This document shows positions 52,588-64,000 of a stretch of 64,000 nt of DNA, piece by piece. The stretch is from Paenibacillus daejeonensis DSM 15491 (lineage in GTDB: Bacteria; Bacillota; Bacilli; Paenibacillales; Paenibacillaceae). The stretch spans positions 48,250 to 112,249 of the forward strand of contig NZ_KB899668.1 in the NCBI RefSeq assembly GCF_000378385.1. Reading direction: 5' to 3'. The translations under genes were made by a program, and so were the position numbers. Every line of letters begins with the position of its first letter. Position 1 is the first letter of the stretch. The notes beneath the pieces were generated by a model, which was not told the DNA's origin, did not search any database, and saw nothing but the letters and a program-made list of their open reading frames with translations.

Positions 52588-53736
52588 ATGAGCAAACTAA
52601 AGGTAATGACGATTTTCGGCGTGCGCCCAGAGGCAATCAAGATGGCTCCGCTCATCCTGGAGCTGCAGCGCCATCCCGATCAGATTGAATCGATCGTGTG
52701 CGTTACGGCTCAGCATCGGCGCATGCTGGATCAGGTGCTTGAAGTGTTCGGCATCCAGCCTGACTACGATTTGGATGTGATGAAGGATCGGCAGACGCTG
52801 CAGGAGATTACCATCCGCGTGCTGCAGGGTCTGGAGCCTGTGCTGCGGGAAGCGAAGCCGGATATCGTGCTGGTACATGGAGACACGCTGACGACGTTTC
52901 TTGCCAGTTATGCAGCGTTCATGCAACAGATTAAGGTTGGACACGTGGAGGCGGGGCTGCGCACCTGGAACAAGCTCTCGCCGTATCCGGAAGAAATGAA
53001 CCGTCAGTTGACCGGCGTGTTAGCGGATCTGCATTTTTCGCCCACCTCGCTGTCGGGTGACAACCTGCGCAAGGAGAACAAGCGCGAAGAGGATATTTAC
53101 ATCACTGGCAATACGGTCATCGATGTGTTCCGCTACACGGTCAAGGACGATTTCATACACCCTGTACTGGAATGGGCTAAAGGAAAACGTCTGATTCTGA
53201 TGACAGCTCATCGACGGGAAGCGCAGGGCGAGCCGCATCGCCAGATTTTCCGTGCCGTGAAACGGATTGCCGACGAGTTCGAGGATGTGGCTATTGTCTA
53301 TCCTGTTCATCTCAGTCCTGCTGTCAAGGAGCCAGCCGAGGAAATTCTCGGCGGTCATCCGCGTATTAAGCTGATCGACCCCATGGATGTGGTGGAGCTG
53401 CATAATTTCTATCCGCATACCCACCTGATTCTGACAGATTCCGGCGGTTTGCAGGAGGAGGCGCCATCCTATGGCGTCCCGGTACTGGTGCTTCGGGACA
53501 CAACCGAGCGTCCAGAGGGCATCGGCGCTGGCACCCTAAGGCTCGTTGGAACCGACGAAGAGGAAGTGTACGCTTCTGCCCGTGAGCTGCTCACGGACGA
53601 CGAAGCGTACGCGACGATGAGCCAGGCGGCCAATCCGTATGGCGATGGTCAGGCGTCCGAACGTATCGTTCAGGCGATCTTGCATCATTTTGGCTGCTCC
53701 TCTGATCGACCCGATCCATTTACCGCACAATCCTGA
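52588..53736 (+). CDS. wecB: UDP-N-acetylglucosamine 2-epimerase (non-hydrolysing)
   Basis: This 382-residue enzyme interconverts UDP-GlcNAc and UDP-ManNAc for wall polymer synthesis (MnaA in Bacillus). Typical segments are FGVRPEAIKMAPLI at the start, VLVHGDTLTTF, HVEAGLRT, LILMTAHRRE and LTDSGGLQEEAP. The location between upp and the atp operon is common in Paenibacillaceae. It starts behind AGGAGTG. Confidence 0.96.
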   Translation: MSKLKVMTIFGVRPEAIKMAPLILELQRHPDQIESIVCVTAQHRRMLDQVLEVFGIQPDYDLDVMKDRQTLQEITIRVLQGLEPVLREAKPDIVLVHGDTLTTFLASYAAFMQQIKVGHVEAGLRTWNKLSPYPEEMNRQLTGVLADLHFSPTSLSGDNLRKENKREEDIYITGNTVIDVFRYTVKDDFIHPVLEWAKGKRLILMTAHRREAQGEPHRQIFRAVKRIADEFEDVAIVYPVHLSPAVKEPAEEILGGHPRIKLIDPMDVVELHNFYPHTHLILTDSGGLQEEAPSYGVPVLVLRDTTERPEGIGAGTLRLVGTDEEEVYASARELLTDDEAYATMSQAANPYGDGQASERIVQAILHHFGCSSDRPDPFTAQS

Positions 53737-53791
53737 GGGGGTGTCCCCCCTCGGCTTAGGCCGTGAGCGTGAGCTTTTGGCCTGTCTTTTT
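53733..53791 (+). terminator. Tandem hairpins after wecB
   Basis: GAGGGGG/CCCCCCTC overlaps the wecB stop. AGGCC (53758-53762) / GGCCT (53779-53783) then forms a stem with an inner AGC/GCT pair and a GTCTTTTT tail, the more convincing terminator. Confidence 0.72.
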
Positions 53792-53978
53792 ACCTCCCGT
53801 TAGAGCGCTTGCAACTCGTTTCCGAGCATTCCCACAGTACTTATGCCGTTTTGAAAAACGCAGGGCCTAGGAAAATCATACAGCGTACAGTGGCACTGTA
53901 TGGTTGTGATAGCTTGAGAATCCAGCATTATCAAGGGTTTTCGGTTTTCCGTTCACTAAATGTTTGAATTTATATTGA

Positions 53979-54008
53979 TTGACAAACCTTGCGTCGCTTC
54001 GATAAAAT
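53979..54008 (+). promoter_or_regulatory. Probable atp operon promoter
   Basis: TTGACA (53979-53984) is followed after 18 nt by TAAAAT (54003-54008); GATAAA with a 16-nt spacer is the alternative -10. It lies about 30 bp before atpZ. No other signal was noticed between 53792 and 53978. Confidence 0.65.
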
Positions 54009-54035
54009 ATATGAGGATTGACAGGGGTATGAGCC

Positions 54036-54245
54036 ATGACGAAGAAGAGCAATCAGGATAGTCCATGGCGCGCTGCCGGTATGGTCGGCGCGATGGGAAT
54101 AGACCTTGCGGTTTGTATATACCTCGGTTATCTCGTTGGTAATTGGCTAGGGTCGATTGTGACAGGCGTGCTAGTTGGACTGGCAGTCGGCATCTACACC
54201 TGCATACTCATTCTTAAGCGAGTAGTGGAGGATACCAATGGATAA
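54036..54245 (+). CDS. atpZ: AtpZ/AtpI-family small membrane protein
   Basis: This 69-residue, two-helix protein resembles the F0F1-ATPase gene-1 family (helix 1 with GIDLAVCIYLGYLVGNWLG, helix 2 with VGLAVGIYTCILILKRV). AtpZ/AtpI proteins assist c-ring assembly or Mg2+/Ca2+ transport. Its stop overlaps the next start by 8 bp. Confidence 0.87.
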   Translation: MTKKSNQDSPWRAAGMVGAMGIDLAVCIYLGYLVGNWLGSIVTGVLVGLAVGIYTCILILKRVVEDTNG

Positions 54246-54618
54246 TCTGATGAGAGGTGCAACCCGATCGGCTCTTTTTTTTGTAACTGGTTGTCTGGTC
54301 GCCTGGTTTATCGTCCCCGAGGGCAGAACGGTTGCGGCCGGTCTGATTCTTGGAGTACTGGCGAGCTTGATGAATGCGCTTTTGCTAAAACGCCGGATTG
54401 ACCGGCTGGAGCAGGTCATCAGGGAAGGGCGTCCGCGCCGGGTAGGAATAGGGACGGGAGCAAGGTTTGCCTCAGTGCTGCTAGTCGCGCTGATTGCACT
54501 TCGGTTTCCGGACAACTTTAACTTACCAGCAGCCGTACTAGCCAGTTTTTATGTTCAGTTTGCGGTTTTGGTCACAGCGTTCATGCATAATTTGCGCGAT
54601 TCCAGAGGAAAGGGGTGA
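54238..54618 (+). CDS. atpI: ATP synthase subunit I
   Basis: This 126-residue, four-helix membrane protein of the ATP synthase I family is basic in the central loop (LLKRRIDRLEQV). Its role is c-ring assembly/stability. It starts behind GGAGG within the end of atpZ. Confidence 0.88.
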   Translation: MDNLMRGATRSALFFVTGCLVAWFIVPEGRTVAAGLILGVLASLMNALLLKRRIDRLEQVIREGRPRRVGIGTGARFASVLLVALIALRFPDNFNLPAAVLASFYVQFAVLVTAFMHNLRDSRGKG

Positions 54619-54627
54619 AATTACTGC

Positions 54628-55413
54628 ATGCATTTATTTCCCGTCGTAGAGTTTGGCGGCATTGGATTTGACATCTCGTCGATTCTTGCCATCGTGGTAT
54701 CTTGTATAGTTGTAATGGTGCTCGCAAGAGTCGCAGTGTCCAATCTGTCGGTTCATAATCCATCGAAGGTTCAGAACTTCATGGAGTGGGTCATCGATTT
54801 CGTACACAGTACAATTGCCAGTACGATGCCGCTACAAAAAGCCAAGAAGTTTGTTATCCTGGCCACGACGCTGATTGTATTCATCTTCGTTTCCAACTTG
54901 CTGGGATTGCCGCTGGGATTCGTAACCGAAGTGGATCACGACCACCATGGTCCGGTAACCTTCATGGGGCAGGAGCTGTTAAGTGCTGAAGAGGTGGACG
55001 AAGCGCACGCGAATAATGAACATTTGGCTTTCGCTTGGTTCAAATCACCAACAGCTGACATTGCCGCTACAGCCGGCTTGGCTCTGGTCGTATTTTTCTT
55101 AATACATTTCCTTGGTATTACGCAGAACACCAAGCATTACTTCAAGCATTACCTTGAACCATTCCCGGTCATGCTGCCGCTTAACCTGCTGAAGACCATT
55201 ACGAAGCCAACCACGCTTGCTTTGCGTCTATACGCAAACATCTTTGCTGGTGAGGTGTTGATCGCTACGATCCTCATGCTCGGCTGGATAGGCATTCCGC
55301 TTCTGGCGGTTTGGCAAGGCTTCAGTATATTCGTCGGTGCGATTCAGGCTTTCCTGTTCACCATCTTGACATTTGTTTACATTTCTGAATCCATCGTTCA
55401 TGAAGACCATTAA
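54628..55413 (+). CDS. atpB: ATP synthase subunit a
   Basis: This 261-residue F0 proton-channel subunit has five to six helices. The essential Arg lies in TLALRLYANIFAGEV. A loop of about 35 residues (roughly 100-135), rich in His, Asp and Glu with DHDHHGP, is longer than average. It starts behind AAAGGGGTG. Confidence 0.96.
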   Translation: MHLFPVVEFGGIGFDISSILAIVVSCIVVMVLARVAVSNLSVHNPSKVQNFMEWVIDFVHSTIASTMPLQKAKKFVILATTLIVFIFVSNLLGLPLGFVTEVDHDHHGPVTFMGQELLSAEEVDEAHANNEHLAFAWFKSPTADIAATAGLALVVFFLIHFLGITQNTKHYFKHYLEPFPVMLPLNLLKTITKPTTLALRLYANIFAGEVLIATILMLGWIGIPLLAVWQGFSIFVGAIQAFLFTILTFVYISESIVHEDH

Positions 55414-55507
55414 CCACCGTATGAACCTGGTAAACATGCCCTCACCGGGGTGTGTACCGGGAACAATATAAACCAAATTTACACGAACCCCTAAGGAGGA
55501 TTTTTGA

Positions 55508-55723
<216 letters not shown>

Positions 55724-55837
55724 GATAATACTATAAGGATCATTTCCAGGCGGGGAAGGCTTCAGCCTCCACGCCTTCGTTATGATTCGGACGTATCACC
55801 CGTCTAGGAAACCATCTGTTCGAAAGGAGTGTCAACT

Positions 55838-56323
55838 GTGCATTTTGTACCATCAACTACAATTATTATGATTGTTGCTTTTATACTGCTGTATGTGTTT
55901 CTTAACAAATATGCTTTTGGACCGCTGTTCGGCATCATGGAGAAGCGCAGAGAGCTGATCCAGGAGCAGATCACAACGGCGGAACAGAGCCGTACAGAGG
56001 CTGAGCAATTCCTGGCAGAGCAAAAGGCAGCGCTGGATCAAGCCCGTAAGGATGCTTACGAAATCATCGAGCAATCCAAAACCACCAGCACGAAGCAAGC
56101 CAATGAAATTGTAAATACGGCTAAAGCGGAAGCAACCCGTCTGAAAGAAGACGCGGTTAAGGATATCGAGAGCGAGAAGAACAAAGCGATCGCGACCCTG
56201 CGTGGCGAAGTGGGCGAATTGTCTGTGAAAATCGCTTCGAAGATTATCGAAAAGCAAGTGGACAGCAAATCTCAGGAGCAGTTGGTTAACCAGTACCTCA
56301 AAGAGGTAGGAGGCCGACCATGA
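55838..56323 (+). CDS. atpF: ATP synthase subunit b
   Basis: This 161-residue stator subunit has one N-terminal helix and a long Ala/Glu/Lys/Gln-rich coiled coil. The GTG at 55838, eight bases after AAAGGAG, is chosen over the GTG at 55829, which overlaps the ribosome site. A conserved-looking hairpin (GGCG...AGGC/GCCT...CGCC, 55751-55777) lies between atpE and this gene. Confidence 0.95.
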   Translation: MHFVPSTTIIMIVAFILLYVFLNKYAFGPLFGIMEKRRELIQEQITTAEQSRTEAEQFLAEQKAALDQARKDAYEIIEQSKTTSTKQANEIVNTAKAEATRLKEDAVKDIESEKNKAIATLRGEVGELSVKIASKIIEKQVDSKSQEQLVNQYLKEVGGRP

Positions 56324-56868
56324 GCCGCGAAGCTGTCGTAGCCAAACGATACGCCAAAGCGCTGTTCGAGCTGGCTCAGCAGCAACAAGCTGTTGCAGCG
56401 GTCGAAAGCCAGCTCAAGCTGGTCGTAGAGGCTGTGCAAAGCGATGCTGAGATCGGCAAGTTTTTGGCCAGTCCCAATATCGAGAGCGGCAACAAACTGG
56501 CACTCTTGAAGCAGGCGCTGGGCAACCATGTGTCCGAGCTGGTTCTGGATGTACTGACACTTCTGATTGCCCGCAGACGTCAAGGTTTGCTGGCTGACGT
56601 GTATGAAGCCTATACCCGCGTTGCAGCGGATGAGCTGGGACAAGCGCGTGCGACGGTTTATACGGCGCAAGAGCTGTCCGAGACCGAATTGAAGGCTGTT
56701 GAAGCCCAATTCAGCCTGCTGCTAGGCAAGGTAGTACTGGCAGAGCAAGTCGTGCAGCCGACTCTTCTGGGCGGCATTCAGGTACGAATTGGCGACCGCC
56801 TCTACGATGGCAGTCTGTCCGGCAAGCTGTCGCGATTGGAAAAATCGTTGAAATTTAAAGCACTGTAG
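56320..56868 (+). CDS. atpH: ATP synthase subunit delta
   Basis: This 182-residue OSCP/delta subunit links the stator to F1. It starts with the family pattern VAKRYAKALFELA and ends LLGGIQVRIGDRLYDGSLSGKL. It overlaps atpF by 4 bp (ATGA), and the ribosome site lies inside atpF. Confidence 0.96.
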   Translation: MSREAVVAKRYAKALFELAQQQQAVAAVESQLKLVVEAVQSDAEIGKFLASPNIESGNKLALLKQALGNHVSELVLDVLTLLIARRRQGLLADVYEAYTRVAADELGQARATVYTAQELSETELKAVEAQFSLLLGKVVLAEQVVQPTLLGGIQVRIGDRLYDGSLSGKLSRLEKSLKFKAL

Positions 56869-58389
<1,521 letters not shown>

Positions 58390-58546
58390 GCCGCGTTATA
58401 GACTATACAGTGTATCCCTCCCCGGCGCTGCCGGAGGGGGCTCCCTATACAAGAACCAACACCAGGCTTAGGAGCGTCGTAATCTGAAGGGCTTGGCCAC
58501 TCAGACGTCACGGAGTGCTCTATAGCAACAAAGGCGGGTGAAACGA

Positions 58547-59407
58547 TTGGCTAAAGGCATGCGCGATATTAAGCGCCAGATCAAAAGCGTACAGAACATG
58601 AAGCAGATCACCAAAGCGATGGAAATGGTGGCTGCTGCCAAACTGAGACGTGCGCAGGAGGCTGCAGAAGCGGCACGCCCTTATGCAGATAAACTGAAAG
58701 AAGTGGTTGCCAGCATCGCGGCCGGTACAAAGGATGTTAAGCATCCGATGCTGGAGACGCGTCCGATTAAAAAAGTCGGTTATCTGGTCATCACATCTGA
58801 CAAAGGTCTGGCGGGCGGCTACAATGCGAACGTTCTTCGCAAAGTGACGCAAACGATTCTGGCGAGACATAAGTCGCAGGATGAATACGAGCTGTTCGTC
58901 ATTGGACGCAAAGGTCGGGATTACTTCCGCAGACGCAACATGCGTGTGATGGAGGAAATTACCGGTTTGCCGGATATGCCGACATTTGCGGACATCAAGT
59001 CGATCGCTTATACGGCGGTCAAAAAGTACGAAGAGGGCGTCTACGACGAATTGAATCTCTTCTACAACCAATTCGTTAATGCGATGTCGCAGGTTCCGAC
59101 GGAAAAACGCTTGTTGCCGCTTGAGGATGTAGGCGGCGAAGCGACTGTGGCCAGCTACGAATATGAGCCTTCCCCGGAAGGTGTGCTTGAGGTGCTGCTG
59201 CCTAAATATGCAGAGACACTGATCTTCAGTGCGCTGCTTGATGGTAAGGCAAGTGAGTTCGGGGCTAAGATGACAGCGATGGGCAGTGCTTCCACGAATG
59301 CATCGAAGATGATCTCCGGACTGACGCTGACGTACAACCGTGCGCGTCAGGCATCGATTACGCAAGAAATCTCCGAGATTGTCGCAGGTGCGAACGCGCA
59401 ATCCTAG
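58547..59407 (+). CDS. atpG: ATP synthase subunit gamma
   Basis: This central rotor shaft subunit of about 286 residues has terminal coiled-coil helices: RDIKRQIKSVQNMKQITKAMEMVA at the N-terminus and TLTYNRARQASITQEISEIVAGA at the C-terminus. TTG at 58547 is preferred to the GTG at 58538. A GC-rich hairpin without T tract lies in the 150-bp gap before it. Confidence 0.96.
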   Translation: MAKGMRDIKRQIKSVQNMKQITKAMEMVAAAKLRRAQEAAEAARPYADKLKEVVASIAAGTKDVKHPMLETRPIKKVGYLVITSDKGLAGGYNANVLRKVTQTILARHKSQDEYELFVIGRKGRDYFRRRNMRVMEEITGLPDMPTFADIKSIAYTAVKKYEEGVYDELNLFYNQFVNAMSQVPTEKRLLPLEDVGGEATVASYEYEPSPEGVLEVLLPKYAETLIFSALLDGKASEFGAKMTAMGSASTNASKMISGLTLTYNRARQASITQEISEIVAGANAQS

Positions 59408-59425
59408 GAAACGGATTTAATATAG

Positions 59426-60850
<1,425 letters not shown>

Positions 60851-60889
60851 GAGGTAGTTCTGTAAAGCGAAAAGGCAGGGGGATTTCAC

Positions 60890-61288
60890 ATGAGTACCTT
60901 TCTATTGGAAATCGTAACGCCTGAGCGCAAGGTATATGCCCAGGATGTCAATATGGTGATTGTCCGTGGATTGCAAGGGGAGCTGGGCATCATGCCTGGT
61001 CATATCCCGCTCGTCACTCCGCTTCAGATTGGTCCACTACGGATCAAGAAGGGGAATGAAGAGACAGTCATTGCAGTCAATGGCGGATTTGTTGAGGTGC
61101 GTAAGGACAAGGTTGTCGTTCTGGCTGAGAGTGCCGAGCTGTCGACCGATATCGATCCTGAGCGGGCCCAAGCAGCTAAGCAACGTGCTGAGCAACGCTT
61201 GGCTGGCAAAGGTGATGTCGATCGCAAGCGTGCGGAGCTGTCGCTGCAACGCGCAATCAACCGCCTCGAGGTCAAAAAAGGGTTCTAG
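60890..61288 (+). CDS. atpC: ATP synthase subunit epsilon
   Basis: This 132-residue F1 rotor subunit has an N-terminal beta-sandwich (LEIVTPERKVYAQDV, GELGIMPGHIPLVTPL) and a C-terminal helical hairpin that can inhibit ATP hydrolysis. It is the last gene of the operon; a strong terminator follows. Confidence 0.96.
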   Translation: MSTFLLEIVTPERKVYAQDVNMVIVRGLQGELGIMPGHIPLVTPLQIGPLRIKKGNEETVIAVNGGFVEVRKDKVVVLAESAELSTDIDPERAQAAKQRAEQRLAGKGDVDRKRAELSLQRAINRLEVKKGF

Positions 61289-61297
61289 ACCCCTTAC

Positions 61298-61341
61298 AAA
61301 AAAGCAGGCTGCCGCTTCGTGCGGAGAGCCTGCTTTTTTTG
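61298..61341 (+). terminator. Terminator of the atp operon
   Basis: AAGCAGGCT-GCCGC pairs with GCGG-AGAGCCTGCTT, followed by a long T run. The preceding A run makes it partly bidirectional. Confidence 0.93.
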
Positions 61342-61532
61342 TTGAATTTAAGTGATGCCCAAGACCTAAAATACCGACTTTTGTTCGGAATCCGATATAT
61401 AAATGGAAATGTATGCGTATAAAACATTGAACTTTTGGGTTTTTTACAAATAAATATGGTTTTATAGTCCCAAATGCCTAGTCTTTGTGTTATATTAACG
61501 AACATAGAGATAACACAATGTTGAGAGTGGGG

Positions 61533-63737
61533 ATGAATATGTTCGATTGGTTAGGGTTCAAAAAAGGGCTTCCGCTCTGGTGGTCCTACCGATTAAACCG
61601 TCACAGTAAAGCTGATGTGGAAAATGTGTTCGAAGGGTTTGCTGATACTCGCAAAAATTTGTTGATCTCCTGGACCGAAGAATATTGGGGGCACTTGGAT
61701 CGTCTAGGCTATCAGCTAAGAGACAAGCTACATACGGCAGATTCTTCGGCCTTTCTTCAGCAATTAACTACGACCTACACTCGAGCGGCTGACTTTACCG
61801 AGATTTTCATCCTAGATCCTGCTGGACGTGTCATCAGCTCCACCTATCGCGATCATATTGGACAAGTTCATGAGCAGGACAGCCCTTTTGCAGGGGGACT
61901 GCAATACGCCAGGGAGCAGGGAGGGAGAAACTGTCTATTCGGTCCGTATCCGGATCCTCTGACCAAGACCATCGGTGCGCGATCCTCTGCATTCCATGAC
62001 AAGATGACCTTGTTGTTTATTCTTCCTCTCGTGGAAGAGGGCATCTGCCGGGGAGCGATCTGCGGACGAGTCCCTAACGATGTGTTGGGCGACCTCATCC
62101 AGCGTGAGTCGGGCCACGTCTATCCGGACTCTGGCGATAATTACATCTTTATGGCTAAGCCTCAGTTAAATACGCATATTGTACCGGGTACTGCACTATC
62201 CCGAAGCCGTTTCGAAGACCGTACCTTCACGCATGGAGAGAATCTCAAGGACGGAGTAACCACGGACTGGGGCATCGTATCCATTAAGGAACATACCGAG
62301 CTGGAAATCATGTTCACGGATCCCGCTACTGGTGAATTGCACCCTGGCGTTGCGAATACGATTAAGAATGGCAGCAATCTGTTCGTGGAATTCCCCGGCT
62401 ATTCGGATTACCGGCACATTCCAGTGATCGGCAAAGGGGTAACCTTCCAGCTGCCCCATTGCCCTGACCGATGGGGGATGATGTGCGAGGGCGATCTGGA
62501 GGAGGTCTACCGTCTGAGGGGAATTGGCTGGCAACAGCTCAAGATGAATCTTATTCACTTGTTCGGCTTAAGTCTCCTAACTGGGTTGTTCGTCTATTTA
62601 CTGGCCTCCCAGCTCTCTGCTGCATGGCTTGCATTGGCTACAACTGGACTCTTGCTCGTTGCCGGAGGGATCGGAATATCGGTGCTGCAAAAACGCGGGA
62701 GCGGCCGCGTTGTCGATCATCTGCAACAGATCAATCGCTTTATTCGGGTCAATGCAGAGGGGCAGGGCGATTTGACCCAGCGCTTGTCGACCAAGGCGTT
62801 CGATAACGATGAGATTCGAGAGTTAGCCAAATGGATCAACAACATGATCGACTCCCTTGAAGGAATCATGCTCCAGGTCAAGCTGGCGGCCAGGGATGTG
62901 CTCTCCAGTCAGCATGAATTAAACGAGTCCACAGGAACCACGGCGGGCTCGACGGAACGCGTCGGAACCCGTGTCCATGACATGATTCGGAGTCTGCGCC
63001 GGCAGCTCAAGGATATCGATCACGCCAAGGACGCAGCCGCTCAGATGCGGGAGACGCTCCGCGTTCTGGAGCATCAAGCCTCGGAGCAGATTGCCGTGGC
63101 ACAAGGAGAGGTCGTGCGGATTGGCGGCAAGATGCAGCAGATTTCGACCAAGGTCGAGGAGACCAACGGGACGATTCGGGCCTTTATGGATACGACCCAG
63201 GAGATCCGCAGCGTTTTGAGTGTAATTGAGCAGATTTCTAATCAGACGCATTTGCTGGCGCTCAATGCATCCATTGAAGCCGCTCGAGTCGGCGAACATG
63301 GCCGAGGGTTTGCCGTTGTTGCCTCGGAGATTCGCAAGCTGGCGGATATGACACGGGAGTCAACGGAAGAGGTGCACGAGATTGTGCAAAATATTCATGC
63401 CAATGCCCAAAAGGCCTTTTCCTCGATGGAAGAAGGAACACTAGTGGTGAGTGAAGGCACAGCGCTGGTCGCCGCGGCTTCTGAGATGCTGGCAAGCGCC
63501 AAGGAAGAGGATCTTCAAAAGAACCAAGTTATTGACGAGGTGGTTCGTCTCATGGAGAAGATTGCAGCTGTCAGCATGGAGAACCGCACGATTTCTACAG
63601 AGGTAGAAGGTAAAGTGCAGGAGCTGATCCAGGAGTTCGACGGTGTGAGGCATACTTCGCATCATGTGGAGGCAATCACAGCGTTTCTGCAACAGCTGGT
63701 CAGTCAGTTCCAATTAACAGAAGCAAGAAGACGCTAA
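61533..63737 (+). CDS. Methyl-accepting chemotaxis protein with unusual topology
   Basis: This protein of about 734 residues has no N-terminal membrane helix: it begins with a soluble sensory-like region (residues about 1-335, including a Cache-like [17 protein letters not shown] and FILPLVEEG strands). Two adjacent helices follow (about 340-390: [19 protein letters not shown] and a second), then a HAMP-like segment ([22 protein letters not shown]) and an MCP signalling domain with the tip [26 protein letters not shown]. The sensor would therefore sit in the cytoplasm. ATG 61533 or 61539 may be the start, behind GAGAGTGGGG. Confidence 0.88.
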   Translation: MNMFDWLGFKKGLPLWWSYRLNRHSKADVENVFEGFADTRKNLLISWTEEYWGHLDRLGYQLRDKLHTADSSAFLQQLTTTYTRAADFTEIFILDPAGRVISSTYRDHIGQVHEQDSPFAGGLQYAREQGGRNCLFGPYPDPLTKTIGARSSAFHDKMTLLFILPLVEEGICRGAICGRVPNDVLGDLIQRESGHVYPDSGDNYIFMAKPQLNTHIVPGTALSRSRFEDRTFTHGENLKDGVTTDWGIVSIKEHTELEIMFTDPATGELHPGVANTIKNGSNLFVEFPGYSDYRHIPVIGKGVTFQLPHCPDRWGMMCEGDLEEVYRLRGIGWQQLKMNLIHLFGLSLLTGLFVYLLASQLSAAWLALATTGLLLVAGGIGISVLQKRGSGRVVDHLQQINRFIRVNAEGQGDLTQRLSTKAFDNDEIRELAKWINNMIDSLEGIMLQVKLAARDVLSSQHELNESTGTTAGSTERVGTRVHDMIRSLRRQLKDIDHAKDAAAQMRETLRVLEHQASEQIAVAQGEVVRIGGKMQQISTKVEETNGTIRAFMDTTQEIRSVLSVIEQISNQTHLLALNASIEAARVGEHGRGFAVVASEIRKLADMTRESTEEVHEIVQNIHANAQKAFSSMEEGTLVVSEGTALVAAASEMLASAKEEDLQKNQVIDEVVRLMEKIAAVSMENRTISTEVEGKVQELIQEFDGVRHTSHHVEAITAFLQQLVSQFQLTEARRR

Positions 63738-63792
63738 CGTGAAATCGACATCGAATCTTGAATGTAGCTGCCATAACGAAGTATTTATTTTC

Positions 63793-63829
63793 ATGAGCCG
63801 GATACACGACGATCCGGCTCATTTTTTTG
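63793..63829 (+). terminator. Terminator after chemoreceptor gene
   Basis: ATGAGCCGGAT / ATCCGGCTCAT forms perfect 11-bp arms followed by TTTTTT. Confidence 0.93.
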
Positions 63830-63840
63830 TTGTTAAAGAA

Positions 63841-64000
63841 GCTGTGAGTTAGGTTTCTCTTTCGGCGGAGGCTGTAAGTATAGAAAGTTTACTTAGAGAC
63901 AGCTGGGATGGATCAGGCGTAGGCTGTAAGTACAGAAAGTTTACTTAGAGGTGGCTGGGATGGATCCAACGAAAGTTTCTTGCCTTACAGCCGCCTCAAC
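63841..64000. repeat. 51/52-bp-phased array, variant 6 (cut by window end)
   Basis: GCTGTAAGTAYAGAAAGTTT occurs at 63871 and 63923 (period 52), each followed by ACTTAGAG and GGCTGGGATGGATC. The last 35 bases (CCAACGAAAGTTTCTTGCC) match the core of variant 3 at 26.1 kb. The array probably continues beyond the window. Confidence 0.85.

Noticed and set aside
58415..58450. Terminator inside the atp operon between atpA and atpG
   Set aside because: The GC-rich hairpin lacks a T tract, and the downstream genes belong to the same operon. It is probably a stability or processing stem.
61367..61398. Sigma-D type chemotaxis promoter (TAAA ... TCCGATAT)
   Set aside because: The -10-like TCCGATAT is good, but TAAA lies about 20 bases upstream instead of about 15, and it is 135 bp from the gene. 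Support is too weak.

Overview
The window looks like the chromosome of a GC-rich, spore-forming Firmicute of the Paenibacillus type. The evidence is the gene order prfA-prmC-spoIIR-ywlC-mntP-ywlE-rpiB-ywlG-glyA-upp-wecB-atp, the sporulation gene spoIIR, strong AGGAGG-type ribosome sites with frequent GTG/TTG starts, an S-layer-homology protein, and YesN/LplBC-type carbohydrate systems. No tRNA, rRNA, CRISPR array, transposase or prophage gene was recognised.

Left part (1-27,990). The window opens inside a hydantoinase-B-type gene, followed by a ribose-type ABC transporter (binding lipoprotein, double ATPase, permease). A VanZ-like gene and a MobA-like gene lead into a nitrate/nitrite assimilation block: narK (minus strand), an ANTAR-domain antiterminator gene (minus), then nirB-nirD, uroporphyrinogen-III synthase and SUMT on the plus strand, the last two supplying siroheme for NirB. 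Both narK and nirB have a sigma-A-like promoter whose -35 box lies inside a GlnR/TnrA-like dyad. Both have a leader with two small hexaloop hairpins (A at loop position 1, G at position 4), the second overlapping an intrinsic terminator. This is the architecture ANTAR proteins bind, so the locus reads as nitrogen-status control at initiation plus nitrate/nitrite-responsive antitermination. Then come an NlpC/P60 hydrolase, a TetR regulator with a paired SMR efflux system, a membrane GDPD, a DsbA-like protein, a DUF72 protein, an Rrf2 regulator, thioredoxin, an AraC/GyrI regulator, an SLH protein and a cytochrome b/molybdopterin fusion oxidoreductase.

Middle part (27,991-39,700). A lipoprotein gene precedes a pectin/uronate cluster: LplB/LplC-type permeases, a solute-binding lipoprotein, a YesN-like membrane AraC regulator, a six-hairpin glycosidase-like protein, an oligogalacturonate-lyase-like beta-propeller and a uronate-dehydrogenase-like enzyme. 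Together they suggest uptake, cleavage and oxidative catabolism of galacturonate-containing oligosaccharides.

Right part (39,800-64,000). This is the conserved housekeeping block: ychF, prfA and prmC, spoIIR, ywlC, mntP, ywlE, a ZTP-type riboswitch ahead of rpiB-ywlG-glyA, a 43-residue minus-strand gene, a GRDP-like membrane protein, upp, wecB, the complete ATP synthase operon atpZ-I-B-E-F-H-A-G-D-C, and an oddly organised chemoreceptor.

Outside genes, two repeat systems stand out. One is a set of at least five intergenic arrays, each with its own sequence variant but all with a 51-52 bp period (one shows it as a 104 bp dimer). The other is a dispersed hairpin element (four copies) whose stem shows compensatory base changes and whose last copy looks like an internal-deletion derivative.
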